A stretch of DNA of 64,000 bases, taken from Psococerastis gibbosa (taxonomy: Eukaryota > Arthropoda > Insecta > Psocodea > Psocidae). Every line of letters starts with the position of its first letter. Positions within the stretch are counted from its first letter, which is position 1. Below are positions 10,391-21,000 of the stretch, in pieces. The position numbers were made by a program, and so were the translations under genes. The notes beneath the pieces were generated by a model that ran no database searches, was not told where the DNA came from, and was given only the letters and a program-made list of their open reading frames with translations. The stretch lies in contig OZ020490.1 of NCBI GenBank assembly GCA_963971405.1, positions 18,625,464 through 18,689,463 on the forward strand, given 5' to 3'.

Positions 10391-11290
10391 AGAACCAGTC
10401 CGAGTTTACTCGAACATGCTTTCCAATTTATCAATTAGTAGATAGAGAAAATGAGTAATTTCATGGTAAATAATTTTCTTATGGTTAAATTTCGGATATC
10501 TCGGGTCGGGCGGGAGAGGGATTGTCCACCTGATGTCACTGGAGGTGAGTTAAATTCTAGATAGGTCAGACCAACACATTACCACACAGTTATAATGGCA
10601 GGGTATGCAATTTATTTGAACGTGAATTTCATTTTAAAAAATAAAAAAATAAATTGCCCAAAACCGAATAGTTTTTTTGGAAAGCAACGCGTCCGGTTTC
10701 GTTACTCAATTTAACACCTAAAACATGACTGAAGGTAGAAATCATCGATGGAAAGGTTTCGCAGAAAAATTATTTTTCAGTCATTTTTCATTAAAATTCA
10801 GTTATTTTTATTTTTTTACCCCCAGAAGAAAACTATGAAGGGGCAAGCGACCCCCCGCATTTTATTAACATTAACGACGACTGCAGTATATATGAATTTA
10901 AAAGAAATCGTTCGAGCCGTTTTTGAGAAATAATGTATTTTGACGTTTTTTTGGTTTTTTGAGAATAAAACCCCCCTAAATTGAGTTAGTCCACAATAAA
11001 AAAAATGATCCCGAGGCATGATTTTTTTGAACCTACACCCTAAATTTCATCAAAATCGACAGAGTAGTTTGCCCGGAAATCGATGAACTGACAGACAGAC
11101 AGTGCGACAGACAGACAGTGCGACAGACAGACAGTGCGACAGACAGACAGTGCGACAGACAGACATTTCGTAAAAACCCCTTTTTTGGGTTCCTGGTACC
11201 TCAAAACGTGTAAATCCGTTGAAATCTCGGAATCGAAAATTTTGACCATCACAAAGCTTTCCTTATACTACGTATAAATTGGAAAGCAAA
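10391..11290 (-). mobile_element. HLN-1 copy A, full-length Helentron/DINE-like element
   Basis: The 3' end comes first on the plus strand: AGAACCAGTCCGAGTTTACT with a CGAGT/ACTCG hairpin, then the inverted subterminal repeat GCTTTCCAATTTAT. The element ends at 11290 with ATAAATTGGAAAGC and A residues. It has an expanded GACA/GTCT region, no coding capacity, and sits inside a LINE tail with no obvious duplication. Helentrons and their non-autonomous DINE/HINE relatives show unequal inverted repeats, a 3' hairpin, an internal GTCT microsatellite and T|T insertion. The assignment to that group is inference. Confidence 0.85.
11086..11168. repeat. 16-bp minisatellite inside HLN-1 copy A
   Basis: The unit ACAGACAGACAGTGCG is repeated about four to five times. 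Other family copies have only a short GTCT run here, so the array is a local expansion of the built-in microsatellite. Confidence 0.92.
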
Positions 11291-11400
11291 AACAATGACA
11301 ATGGTTTGGCAAGAACACGACATCCCTATCCCCTTCAGAGGAGCAGTCTCCAAGGTCTAAATTGCCTTATTATGACGGCCAAAAGAGACACATAAGAAGA
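11291..11400 (+). pseudogene. LINE C-terminal fragment, 3' part
   Basis: The sequence resumes with a frame giving RQWFGKNTTSL, then a degraded stretch and a GAAGAAG-type tail near 11394. Joined across the inserted element, it continues the LKNL..WFG tail seen at 10390. At least one frameshift remains, so the fragment is inactive. Confidence 0.75.
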
Positions 11401-12222
11401 AGTATTCCCACGTGCCGATATCACCTTACGTGCGTCAAATGGAGTCGATACCACTCAAAACGTTCATGTCCAAAGTGTCAGTAGATGAAGTCTTTCTTTG
11501 ACTAGAAGCCACGTTAAAATTGAACAGTAATGGAACGTAAGAATAAATAAATAAGTTATACATATATTTCTGTTAAATTATACAATCTAGTAATCAACAA
11601 GTAATCCACAAGAAAGTGTTAAGTAAAATCGCCAAAATATCGTCAAAATCAGGTTGTGCTAGTGCCTCAGTGACAGTGTAAAAAGCTTTCTCTAAAGATT
11701 GTCTCTAAGCAACTTCGGGAAGTTAGTAGCAACTCTCTCCGCTCTCAGTTCATTCGGGAATTTTCTGAGGTAGGCGAATCCTTGTATAGTATAGGATATA
11801 ATGCAAAGCCCATTAAAACAAGAAGAATCTTGTTAAATACTGCTATAGATAACTCGAATCCAAAAGGACACTGAAAGAGCAATAAAAATTAACTACTTCC
11901 AGAAGGTTGTCTTCACTTTGTCGTTTAGCTTGTCTGCTTCTTTTAATGGCTTAAATACGAGAGAATGAACAAAGTATAATATTGAGAAAATGAAATCAAC
12001 CTTAGTGTCTGACCAGCAAATTAAAAGCTATGAAACTTCGATTTTTGCAACATGCACGGGCTACGGCCTAACGGATTCAGTTTGAAAATTGTGAATGGTG
12101 GACAGTGTGTGCCTGGTTGTCTCTAGAACGTCATTAAACACGGTGATTCTTCGATCGCTTTCAATCCCTGTTATTACCGTTTCAGTTCACTGACGAATAC
12201 CTTAGTCCGTTTAACAGCTCAA
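11401..12222. other. Unannotated non-coding stretch
   Basis: No gene or recognisable repeat beyond AT-rich runs. Confidence 0.5.
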
Positions 12223-12224
12223 GC

Positions 12225-12395
12225 AAGTCGACTTCGATGGCCAGGTGGTAAGGTGCTTGCACTTGTGCGAGTCTTTACACGCCATGCGTGACGTGACTCA
12301 ACACGGGTACTAACCTACAGAGGCGACTGAGGAGGTCAAACAGATACATTCTTATTAAAAATTGTTTGTAAGCGATTAACCTAAAAAAAAGTACC
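12225..12395 (+). mobile_element. SINE-2 copy
   Basis: TCGACTTCGATGGCCAGGTG, GGTAAGGTGCTTGCACTTGT, GCGAGTCT, GACTCAACACGGGTACTAAC, GGCGACTGAGGAGGTCAA and a TTGTTTGTAAGCGATTAAC end, followed by an A-rich tail. It matches the copy at 39.2 kb along its length. Confidence 0.8.
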
Positions 12396-12750
12396 CTGAA
12401 GTACATAGTGCACTAGTGCTTTCACACATAAAATTTATAAATTAATTAAAACATTTCTCCCAGGAAGGGATCTCGCGAAGCAAGTTACTCCGAGCAGAAG
12501 CACTTCCTTAAATGAGTCAGGATTGGAGAAAGTGAAGCATTGCAGGTGCTTATACCTCAGCCAGTTCTGCAATTTGTACCTATTTTATGCTGTCCTTAGT
12601 CTTCTGCAGCCCTGAAATTTCAACCCCCAATAATACCCCTAATAGCACGAGACTTGTCCTTTGGGCTCCCCTTCCAAATATAATTAGATTGTAATTTGAT
12701 TTGTATAGCCTACTTGAAGAAAAATAAAAGTTATTTTATTATTATGAATC
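12396..12750. other. Unannotated non-coding stretch
   Basis: No gene seen. An AATAAA at 12722 lies just upstream of repeat X and may be its chance neighbour. Confidence 0.45.
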
Positions 12751-12751
12751 T

Positions 12752-12905
12752 AGGCCTACTTATATTGGTCCCTTGTCCAATGCCAACGACCCCATGGATT
12801 TCGGACATTACTCGTATTGTTTCCATATGAATTTTTGGCCATTGCTAAACTAGTATACGCCCTCGATGTCAACCTACACCGGCTACAAGTGATAATGGAC
12901 AAGCT
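12752..12905 (+). repeat. Unclassified interspersed repeat X
   Basis: CTTGTCCAATGCCAACGACC, CCATGGATTTCGGACATTAC, TCGTATTGTTTCC and a TGTCAACCTACACCGGCTAC end recur at 22.15-22.30 kb (minus), 56.4 kb (plus) and, shortened, 52.2 kb (plus). No tRNA boxes or tail were found. It could be part of a Penelope or LINE body. Confidence 0.75.
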
Positions 12906-14300
12906 TAAACAAGTTTACCATTGACGCAATGAAACAGGCCAATGCTTGACTTAACCAAGTACTGAGTCAGTTTCAACCCATAGCTATAGACAAGATGAGG
13001 TTCCTAATAGTAATATATCACTATTTTCTGATATCTGAAACTGGGCATCCAAAACTATTCAGAATTTCTCATGAAAATTTATTATGATTAGTTTCAAGTC
13101 ACGTCGCTGCATCCAAAGCAAACAGAAGCAATATTTATTTTGCATGATTTACTTAAGACTACCCACCCCCACACAATACGTGCTCAGGCAAGTTGCAAGC
13201 AAAATAGCGCGATATTTTCAAGGTTTCATTAAAACAATTATCTGCAAACAGTAATTACGTTGCATCTTATGTCGAAACTAAGCAATGCTATAACTAATAT
13301 ACCACTGGAAACTGCTTCCAGAAATGGCTAGAAGCTACGAAGAAAAGGCAATGCTACGATTGGTATCGTCATCATAATTATTTGGCTTACAGAATCGAAT
13401 TTATTTTTTTAAATAAATTATTGATAATCCATGCCCAAACGCATTGCATAGCGGACCATGCTATTATTCTATAGTATTGTATTGTTCATTCTAGTCTATG
13501 CAATTGTCCTATTAATCAATCCAGACGGGGCACACGAAATTTAACCCTAGGAACATTATTTACCATCACCATGCTTATCTGTTTAGGTACATATAATAAA
13601 AGATAAATATGCAAAAATGTACGGGTTCGCTTGTAGCGGTTCTTATTATGCGGTATTCCCTAAAAAACTACCAAATAAAGTGGTCGTAATCCCCCTAATC
13701 CTGTGATCGACATATCTCTTTGAATAGTGTACGAGTGTATCTAGGTACAAAGGCTTTCATTCGGCAAAACCTTCTCTTAAAGCTTAAAGCTCTTCTCCTT
13801 ATGCTACATTTCATGTTTTGAACCATCCTGCTTTAGAGAGTCTCATCTGGTGGTTTCACACCGAAATTACTACTCTTAGAAGCCCCTTCAATTCGTGGGA
13901 CAGTTCCAAGGTCCTTCTCTCATGTATTTCAGAAGGTTTGTTGCAATTCTGAATGTCCGAAACATTTGGAGACAGGTTATTTTAGTCTAATATTTTTCAT
14001 TAAGAGCAAATTGGACACCCTCAAAATCAAGTTTAAAAAAATAAAAATAAAATAAAATAGAGATCGTAGAGGCATAAATGAAAACACTTTAAAATTTAAG
14101 AAATTTTGAAGTTATACTTCTTAAGCCGCGTTATGGAAAAATGATGAGAGTGAATTTGGAAGATGCGCGCGCATCTGTAACACAAAAGTTCACCCATAGT
14201 TGCCAGATCGCATTAATGGTTCCCCTCTGATGGAGCTGCCAACAAAATAGAAATAGAACCTCGATATTAATCGCGCATGTTGGTACACTCGTCACCTCTG
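12906..14300. other. Long unannotated non-coding stretch
   Basis: About 1.4 kb with no open frame above 60 codons and no repeat I can match elsewhere in the window. Confidence 0.55.
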
Positions 14301-14304
14301 ATCA

Positions 14305-14457
14305 CTGTTTTCTAGACAGATATTGTCATCCGCCATTTTGTATCCGTGTTTTAGTTCTTTTCAATATTTTACTTTCTTACAATTCTTACCATGTAGGAAT
14401 TATAGGATACAAAATGGCGGATGACAATACCCGGGTATATAGTGCCTTACTGTTTTC
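14305..14457. mobile_element. hAT-like MITE, family M2 (137 bp)
   Basis: Element 14313-14449 is flanked by perfect 8-bp repeats CTGTTTTC (14305-14312 and 14450-14457). The arms are TATTGTCATCCGCCATTTTG and its complement CAAAATGGCGGATGACAATA. The right tip is GTATATAGTGCCTTA; the left tip has lost about 12 bases relative to the copy at 60.69 kb. Confidence 0.92.
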
Positions 14458-14629
14458 ATATTTATAATATTTATCAACATGTTTCTAGTTTCTACATTCA
14501 CAACACGTGTTTAACTTTCATAGAAGGGCGAATTATACTATATGTGCTAATAAATTATATTCAGTAGGTAGTGCATTGGCGTAAATTCCCAAAATTTCTG
14601 GGGGGGGCTTTAGGACCCCAAGACTTTGA

Positions 14630-14870
14630 TCCCCCGGAGAAAAAAGTCGATAAATGGGCCCAAATTAGTGAGGGTTTACGCATAATATACCCTGGAGAAA
14701 GGGGAGCCTGGGGGTCTCACCCGGAGAAAAGAAATTGAAAAATGGGCCCAAATTAGCGAGGTTTTACGAAAATCCGACCCTGGAGAAAGGGGGGGCCCGG
14801 GGATCTCCCCCGGAGAAAAAACAATTGATGAATAGGCTCAAATTAGGGAGGTTTTACGCATTTTGCAAGC
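14630..14870. repeat. ~85-bp internal tandem repeat of M3, three copies
   Basis: Three successive units contain CCCGGAGAAAA..., AAATGGGCCCAAATTAG or AATAGGCTCAAATTAG, and a GAGGTTTTACG block. They drift in sequence from left to right. Confidence 0.85.
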
Positions 14871-15479
14871 AGTACAGTTGAGATTTTACAGACGAATAAA
14901 CGTACCAATGAGGGGGTTCCCCCCCGAAGAAAAATTTTGAAACAATAGGTCTGAAGTATTGGGGTTTTAAGCATTTTGAGTAATAAATTTTTGAAAGTAC
15001 AATATGTTGATTTTTTTTCATATGAAAAGAATTAATTTCCCTTTCGTTACTGTGGATTGTATTGGCCTTTCGCCTACATAACGTCTTTGTCACCAGAAAT
15101 CCTGGGGAGGGGGGCTACGGGTGCTCCTGGGCCCAGGACCCCCCTATTTACGCCAATGTTTGCAAGCAGTACAATTGAGATATTACAACGACGAATATAC
15201 CTAGCATTGAGGAGGGCCCAGGGGTCTCCCCCGGAGAAAAATTTGGAAAAAAAACAGCTCTGAAGTGTTGAGGTTTTATGCATTTTGAGTAGGTAATACA
15301 TTTTTTTGAAAGTACTTTATCAATATGTTGATTTTTTTCATGTAAAATAAGCATACCAAAGATTAATTTCCCTTTCATTATTATGGACACCATGCCTTTA
15401 ACCTCCACAACGTCTTTATCACCAGAAATCCTGGGGGGGGGGGCTTGGCCCCCCCAGGACCCCCCTATTTACGCCAATG
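14862..15479. repeat. ~310-bp direct duplication within M3
   Basis: GCAAGCAGTACAGTTGAGAT near 14865 and GCAAGCAGTACAATTGAGAT near 15162 each start a block. Each block continues through ATATGTTGATTTTTTT, AATTTCCCTTTC and CACCAGAAATCCTGGG, and ends in CTATTTACGCCAATG. The left copy's end tip is therefore internal. Confidence 0.88.
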
Positions 15480-15487
15480 AGGTAGTG

Positions 15488-16370
15488 ATTTAAATTGAAT
15501 ATTTTGATTGATGTTATTTACTATTCGTGAATATTAGTGAAAAAAATTGTGCTTATATAAATTTTCAAGTGCTCAAATATACGATATATCGTAATTGATG
15601 TTAACTATCCGTACGTATTATTTCTTGATATAAATTACAATATTTTTATTTAATATAATTAACACTAAATATTATTAAATTATTAATGTTAAATATTTAT
15701 TATTGGTTATTTAATATTTACAAAATTTTATTATTTTATTGTAATAAATTATTTGCGTGCAATTAAAAACTATTTTTTAATGATGCCAAAGTACATAAGT
15801 ACACACACCCACTTTTTTCTCCATTTGGATTATATGGCCATGACAATTCTGTTTAAAGTAGGTAAAAATTACGAAACAGAAAATGAGCATGGAAAAAAAG
15901 ACAGCATTATATCAACCTATTTAATTAAATATGTCACAAGTGAACATAGCCATAAACAAAATTCAAAGCACGGAAAACATTGATACATTACTAAGCAGCT
16001 GCGAAACCAACGGTGGCAGCGAGGGGTGAATGCATACTGCAGGCGACAGCCGAACGAGGTTTGCTGCATTGAAAATCTGCCCTTATACATTGTATTCTGT
16101 ATTCTCATGAGCTGCGCCTGTGTGCTCAGTGCCTTCAACAAAATAAATATTTCCGCCATTCCATGAATTAAATATGTTTAACAATGTCGTAATTTACAAA
16201 AGTAATAAATTATGCACGAGTACCGTACACACCGACTGTATACAGGTAGCGGTGAGGAGTACCTGTTATTTTCAATTTCTATGAGACGCAAGGGTTTTTA
16301 TTAAGAGGGGATTGAACCAGCCTGAACACAAGAATTGATTAAAATATTTCCGGCGACAGGTTAGACTTTG
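15488..16370. other. Very AT-rich non-coding stretch
   Basis: TTAAATATTATT-type sequence dominates 15560-15770. Frames at 15753-16159 have random composition and no motif. Confidence 0.5.
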
Positions 16371-16373
16371 GAT

Positions 16374-16424
16374 AGGATAGGTTTAGATCGTGGGTTCGAA
16401 TCCCGTCAAGTTCCATTTTTCCCA
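16374..16424 (+). mobile_element. tRNA-like SINE head (box B fragment)
   Basis: GATCGTGGGTTCGAATCCCG is a perfect box B context and matches the minus-strand copies at 23.05 and 32.87 kb. Upstream GGTTAGACTTTGGATAGG is a poor box A. Confidence 0.5.
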
Positions 16425-16539
16425 TTCCTCTAATTTCATGTTATAACGAGGAGTTTGCCCCTTCAATATAAGTTAGTTTAATGTCATTATTATAAAGTAT
16501 ACCATATAATGCTGCAATATACAGTATATCGTAGGTTAG

Positions 16540-16700
16540 ACTTTACTTGAATCTTGAAGCCACCCCCTCCTCCTCGGAGAGTTAAGATTTTGAAGACAGA
16601 CGTATTGATATTTCTGCACACAGGGGAGCCCAGGTGTCTCCCTCGGGGGAGGGCATTTGAAACTATATGCCTGAAGCAGCAGGTTTTTGCGAATTTCTTA
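16540..16700. mobile_element. M3-like internal fragment
   Basis: CAGGGGAGCCCAGGTGTCTC, CTCGGGGGAGGGCATTTGAA and a CTGAAGCAGCAGGTTTTTGC stretch resemble the repeated interior of the 14.57-kb element (GGGGTCTCCCCCGGAGAAAA...CTGAAGT.TTG.GGTTTT). No tips are visible. Confidence 0.5.
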
Positions 16701-17020
16701 CTGCTTACCGGAATACCCCATTTAATAGGGAACTGGAGGTTTGAAAACTTTTCCACCAGCGCTGACCTTACCTTCACGGGTAGGAGAATAGCTCGACTGT
16801 CGGCCATGTTGCGGAGCACGACACCCCAAATAGTGGAGAGAATAAATAACCGCTTCCTATGTCATTATCTCAGTTGTAACCATGGTAGCGTAAAGTGTTC
16901 TTTACTAAGGGAGTGCCGTGAATATTTCAATTGCACCTTTCCAAAGCTTAGCCGGGGTAAAAAAAATTTGTTGTCCTATTTCCATTGGATTTATGTGACC
17001 TGTAAAATTTGTGAACGTTT

Positions 17021-17885
17021 TTTGCTTTCCAATTTATACGTAGTATAAGGAAAGCTTTGTGACGGTCGAAATTTTCGATTCCAAGATTTCAACGGATTTA
17101 CACGTTTTAAGGTCCCAGGAACCCAAAAAAGTGGTTTTTACGAAATGTCTGTCTGTTCGTCTATTTCCGGGCAAACTACTCGGTCGATTTTGATGAAATT
17201 CGGCCTGTAGGTTCACAAAAATCATACCTCGGGACCATTTTTTTTATTTCGGGCTAACTCAATTTGGGGGGTTTTTATTTTCAAAAAACTTCAAAAAAAC
17301 GTCTAAAAAAATTATTTCTCAAAAACGGCTCCAACGATTTCTTTTAAATTCACATATATTGTAGTTGTTGTTAATGTTGATAAAATGCGGGGGGTCGCTT
17401 GCCCCTTGATAGTTTGCTTCTGGGGGTAAAAAAATAAAAATTACTAAATTTTAATGAAAAATGACTAAATTTTAATGAAAAATGACTAAAAAATAAGTTT
17501 TCTGCGAAACCTTTCCTTCGATGATTTCTAACTTCAAGCATGTTTTAGGTGTTAAATTGAGTAATGAAACCGGATAGTTTGGTTTCCAAAAAACTATTGG
17601 GTTTTGTGCAAAAAAAATTTTTTTTTTTTTTTAAATGAAAGCAAATTCACGCTCAAATGCATTGCGTGACCTGCCATTATTGCTGTGTGGTAATGTGTAG
17701 GTCAGACCTATCTGGAATTTAAGTCACCTTCAGGTGGTGGACATCAGGTGGACAATCCCTCTCCCGCCCGTGATATCCGAAATGTAACCATAGGAAAATT
17801 ATTTACCATGAAATTAATCATTTTCTCTCTCTACTAATCGATAAATTGGAAAGCATGTTCGAGTAAACTCGGACCGGTTCTTTTA
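17021..17885 (+). mobile_element. HLN-1 copy B, full length
   Basis: The 5' end is TTTGCTTTCCAATTTATACG followed by TAGTATAAGGAAAGC, which folds into a hairpin. The body has a short GTCTGTCTGTTCGTC run, a C/G-rich block and a TTCAGGTGGTGG stretch. The 3' end has ATAAATTGGAAAGC, a CGAGTAAACTCG hairpin and GGACCGGTTCTT. The open frames inside (IFDSEIS..., CKSVEI...) come from the conserved DNA, not from a protein. Confidence 0.92.
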
Positions 17886-17892
17886 TATGTAT

Positions 17893-18100
17893 TAACAGTC
17901 CTTTAAATTTCTTTACCATTATAGATGAGAGTAACGGGATCAATCGGCCCCAAGAGACAAGAGGTGATGTCAATTTATGTGACTTGTACAATTTTTATAA
18001 TGTTTTTATACAAATTAACAGTCCTCTAAATTTCTGTACCATATTATAAATGAGAGTAAAGAGACTAATAGGCCACAAGAGACAAGAGGTGATGTCAATA
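17893..18100. repeat. Tandem duplication, ~124-bp period, two copies
   Basis: AACAGTCCTTTAAATTTCTT (17896) and AACAGTCCTCTAAATTTCTG (about 18019) start two copies. Both contain ATGAGAGTAA and CAAGAGACAAGAGGTGATGT. It lies between HLN-1 copies B and C. Confidence 0.85.
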
Positions 18101-18329
18101 GGTCATTAATAAGCCGGGATAGAATGGAGAATAGGGGTCAGCTGGGACATAAAATGGCCAATGATGCATCGGCAGCCTTTGCTTATCGCATAATTACTCC
18201 CTAAAGATTCGGGTAAAGCATTAATCAAAGGGATAAAGTGGGATTTATAAAATCGGATCTGACTGTTGTCTTGAGGCGTAGATTGTATTGTATATTGTGT
18301 AAGGTTTGCAAATTGTGTAAGGTTGTTTT

Positions 18330-19240
18330 TTATTGCTTTCCAATTTATACGTAGTATAAGGAAAGCTTTGTGACGGTCGAAATTTTCGATTCCGAGATTT
18401 CAACGGATTTACACGTTTTAAGGTCCCAGGAACCCAAAACAGTGGTTTTTACGAAATGTCTGTCTGTCTGTTCGTTGATTTCCAGGCAAACTACTCGGTC
18501 GGTTTTGATGAAATTCGGCATGTAGGTTCACAAAAATCATACCTCGGGACCATTTTTTTTACTTGGGGCTATTCAATTTGGGGGGGTTTTATTCTCAAAA
18601 AACTCCAAAAAAAAACGTCTAAAAATATTATTTCCCAAAAACGGTTCAAACGATTTCTTTTAAATTCGCATATATTGTAGTTGTTATTAATGTTGATAAA
18701 ATGCGGGGGGTCGCTTGCCCCTTGATAGTTTGCTTCGGGGGGTAAAAAAATAAAAATAACAAAATTTTAATGAAAAATGACTAAAAAATAATTTTTCTGC
18801 GAAACCTTTCAACCGATGATTTCTACCTTCAGGTATGTTTTAGGTATTAAATTGAGTAACGAAACCGGATAGGTTGCTTTCTCAAAAAATATTTGGCTTT
18901 GCACAAGAAATTATTTTTTGAAAAAATGTTGGAAAATTCGCGCTCAAATGCATTGTGTGCCCTGCAATTATTGCTGTGTGGTAATTAATGTGTTGGTCGG
19001 ACCTTTCTAGAATTTATCTCACTTCCAGTGACGTCAGGTGGACAACCCCCCCCCCCGAAATAACGGAAATTTAACCACTGGAAAATTATTTACCATGAAA
19101 TTACTCATATTCTCTATCTACTAATGTGCGTCAAATGGCCTACCAGCCAAGGACGGGCGTTGGCTGAAAAAGAAGAAGAAGATCTACTAATGTTGATAAA
19201 TTGGAAAGCATGTTCGAGTAAACTCGGACCGGTTCTTTTA
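18330..19240 (+). mobile_element. HLN-1 copy C, full length with nested insertion
   Basis: The 5' hairpin, GTCT run, internal body and 3' hairpin are all as in copy B. Near the 3' end it carries a 54-bp insertion (19128-19181) flanked by a 12-bp duplication. Confidence 0.92.
19116..19193 (+). mobile_element. Severely 5'-truncated LINE tail with GAA repeat
   Basis: The 54-bp insert 19128-19181 ends in GAAAAAGAAGAAGAAG. It is flanked by perfect repeats ATCTACTAATGT (19116-19127 and 19182-19193). A GAA-type tail with a 12-bp duplication is typical of target-primed non-LTR insertion. Confidence 0.88.
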
Positions 19241-19888
19241 TTTATTTATTTGGAAAGTTTTACTACAGTGCAGAGGAAAATGTCCCTTAGTTGTAATACA
19301 TTGATACATTTAGTATGTCTTACGTCTAAGTCAATTTTTGATAATAAAAACTACGTAAAACTAAATAAGCACTAGAAGTACTAGAAAAAAAAGTTGCTAT
19401 ACGAATAAGTATATACATAGTTAATAAAGTAAAAATTGGAAACATACGGTATGGTGATGGTTATTTATAACACAGATATTATTAATTCACAACCAGAGCG
19501 TGAATAAGAAGTTTGTAGGAGTGAGGATAAACTGTTTCCATTAAAATCTACAAAATCTATTGCTAGGTTTAATTCAGATATAGGTAGTATTGTACAGACG
19601 ACTAAAGTGGGCAGAGTGTTTAAGTGATAATTCCAAACACCAGCCCCAGAATGGTAAGAGTTGTTTAGAGTTCATCAATTTATGGAGTAGGGTTGAGCTG
19701 TTGGCAACTTATTCGTACCTGCTGTATGTCACCCGTCGCAAAGTTAAATTGCAAAAACTTGTTCAAACTTACAGATGAACTTTGGAATATGTTTCATGAC
19801 CAAGAAAATTAACGCATTTAGTGAGTGATGTTGTACTCCACCAACTGTAGTAAAAATTACCCTTTGTCTTGGCAAATGGAAGTTTTCA
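19241..19888. other. Unannotated non-coding stretch
   Basis: No gene or clear repeat. Frames of 62-83 codons look random. Confidence 0.5.
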
Positions 19889-20752
19889 TTTTTGCTTTCC
19901 AATTTATACGTAGTATAAGGAAAGCTTTGTGATGGTCGAAATTTTCGATTCCGAGATTAGAACGGAATTACACGTTTTGAGGTCCCAGGAACCCAAAAAA
20001 GTAGTTTTTACGAAATGTCTGTCTGTCGCTCTGCCTGTCTGTCTGTCTGTGCTTCGATTTCCGGGCAAACTACTCGGTCGATTTTGATGAAATTCTGCAT
20101 GTAGGTTCACAAAAATCATACCTCGGGACCATTGCTTTTATTTTGGGCTATCTCAATTTGGGGGGGTTTTATTTTCAAAAAACTCCAAAAAAAACGTCTA
20201 AAAAAATTATTTATCTAGAACGGCTCCAACGATTTCTTTTAAATTCACATATATTTTAGTCGTTATTAATGTTGACAAAATGCGGGGGATCGCTTGCCCC
20301 TTGATAGTTTGCTTTTGGGGGTAAAAAAAATAAAAATAACTAAATTTTAATGAAAAATGACGAAAAGATAATTTTTCTGTGAAATCGATGATTTCTAACT
20401 TTCTAACTTGTTTTAGGTGTTAAATTGAGTAACGAAACCGGACAGATTGCTTTCCCAAAAAAAACTATTTGGTTTTGTGCAAAAAATGTTTTTGAAAAAA
20501 TGATAGAAAATTGTCGGTCAAATGCATTGCGTGCCCCGCCATTATTGCTGTGTGGTAATTTGTTGGTCTGACCTATCTAGAATTTACCTCACCTCCAGTG
20601 ACGTCAGTGACGTCAGGTGGACAACCCCCCCCCCTCCCGAGATGCCCGAAATTTAACTATAGGAAAATTATTTACCATGAAATGACTCATTTTCTCTAGC
20701 TACTACTTGATAAATTGGAAAGCATGTTCGAGTAAACTCGAACCGGTTCTTT
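19889..20752 (+). mobile_element. HLN-1 copy D, full length
   Basis: All family parts are present in order, with an irregular GTCTGTCGCTCTGCCTGTCT microsatellite and a duplicated GTGACGTCA near 20600. It ends in AACCGGTTCTT. Confidence 0.92.
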
Positions 20753-21000
20753 AAATCGTTATCAAGTTGTTGACTCACCTATATGCCTCAGCGTTTTCCT
20801 CTATAACTTGAGGTTCGACTAAGGAGACAATTCGTCCCCTCTTCAACCAGTGTTCCAAGGTTCCTTCACATAGGCTTGGGACGTTAAGGTGTCCCATTTT
20901 TCAGAAAGCTGCGGGTGGAGAACAAGGTATGGTCCGGCGCGACCCCATCACGCTGCGCACGCGGTACTAAGAGGGAAGAAGAAGAAGTTTTTTTTTTCGA
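20753..21000 (+). mobile_element. Probable LINE 3' fragment with GAA tail
   Basis: A locally GC-richer stretch (GGAGAACAAGGTATGGTCCG, GCGCGACCCCATCACGCTGC) ends in GGGAAGAAGAAGAAGTTTT. The tail matches the other LINE ends in the window. The coding part is too short and decayed to place. Confidence 0.5.

Larger units (their letters stand above)
14566..15487. mobile_element. hAT-like non-autonomous element, family M3 (906 bp)
   Basis: Element 14574-15479 has the tips CATTGGCGTAAAT and ATTTACGCCAATG, and is flanked by perfect 8-bp repeats AGGTAGTG (14566-14573 and 15480-15487). The interior has no coding capacity. It holds a short array of about 85-bp units and a ~310-bp duplication that repeats the right end, including an internal copy of the tip at 15147-15159. 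Fragments related to its interior occur near 16.55 and 48.37 kb. Confidence 0.92.
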
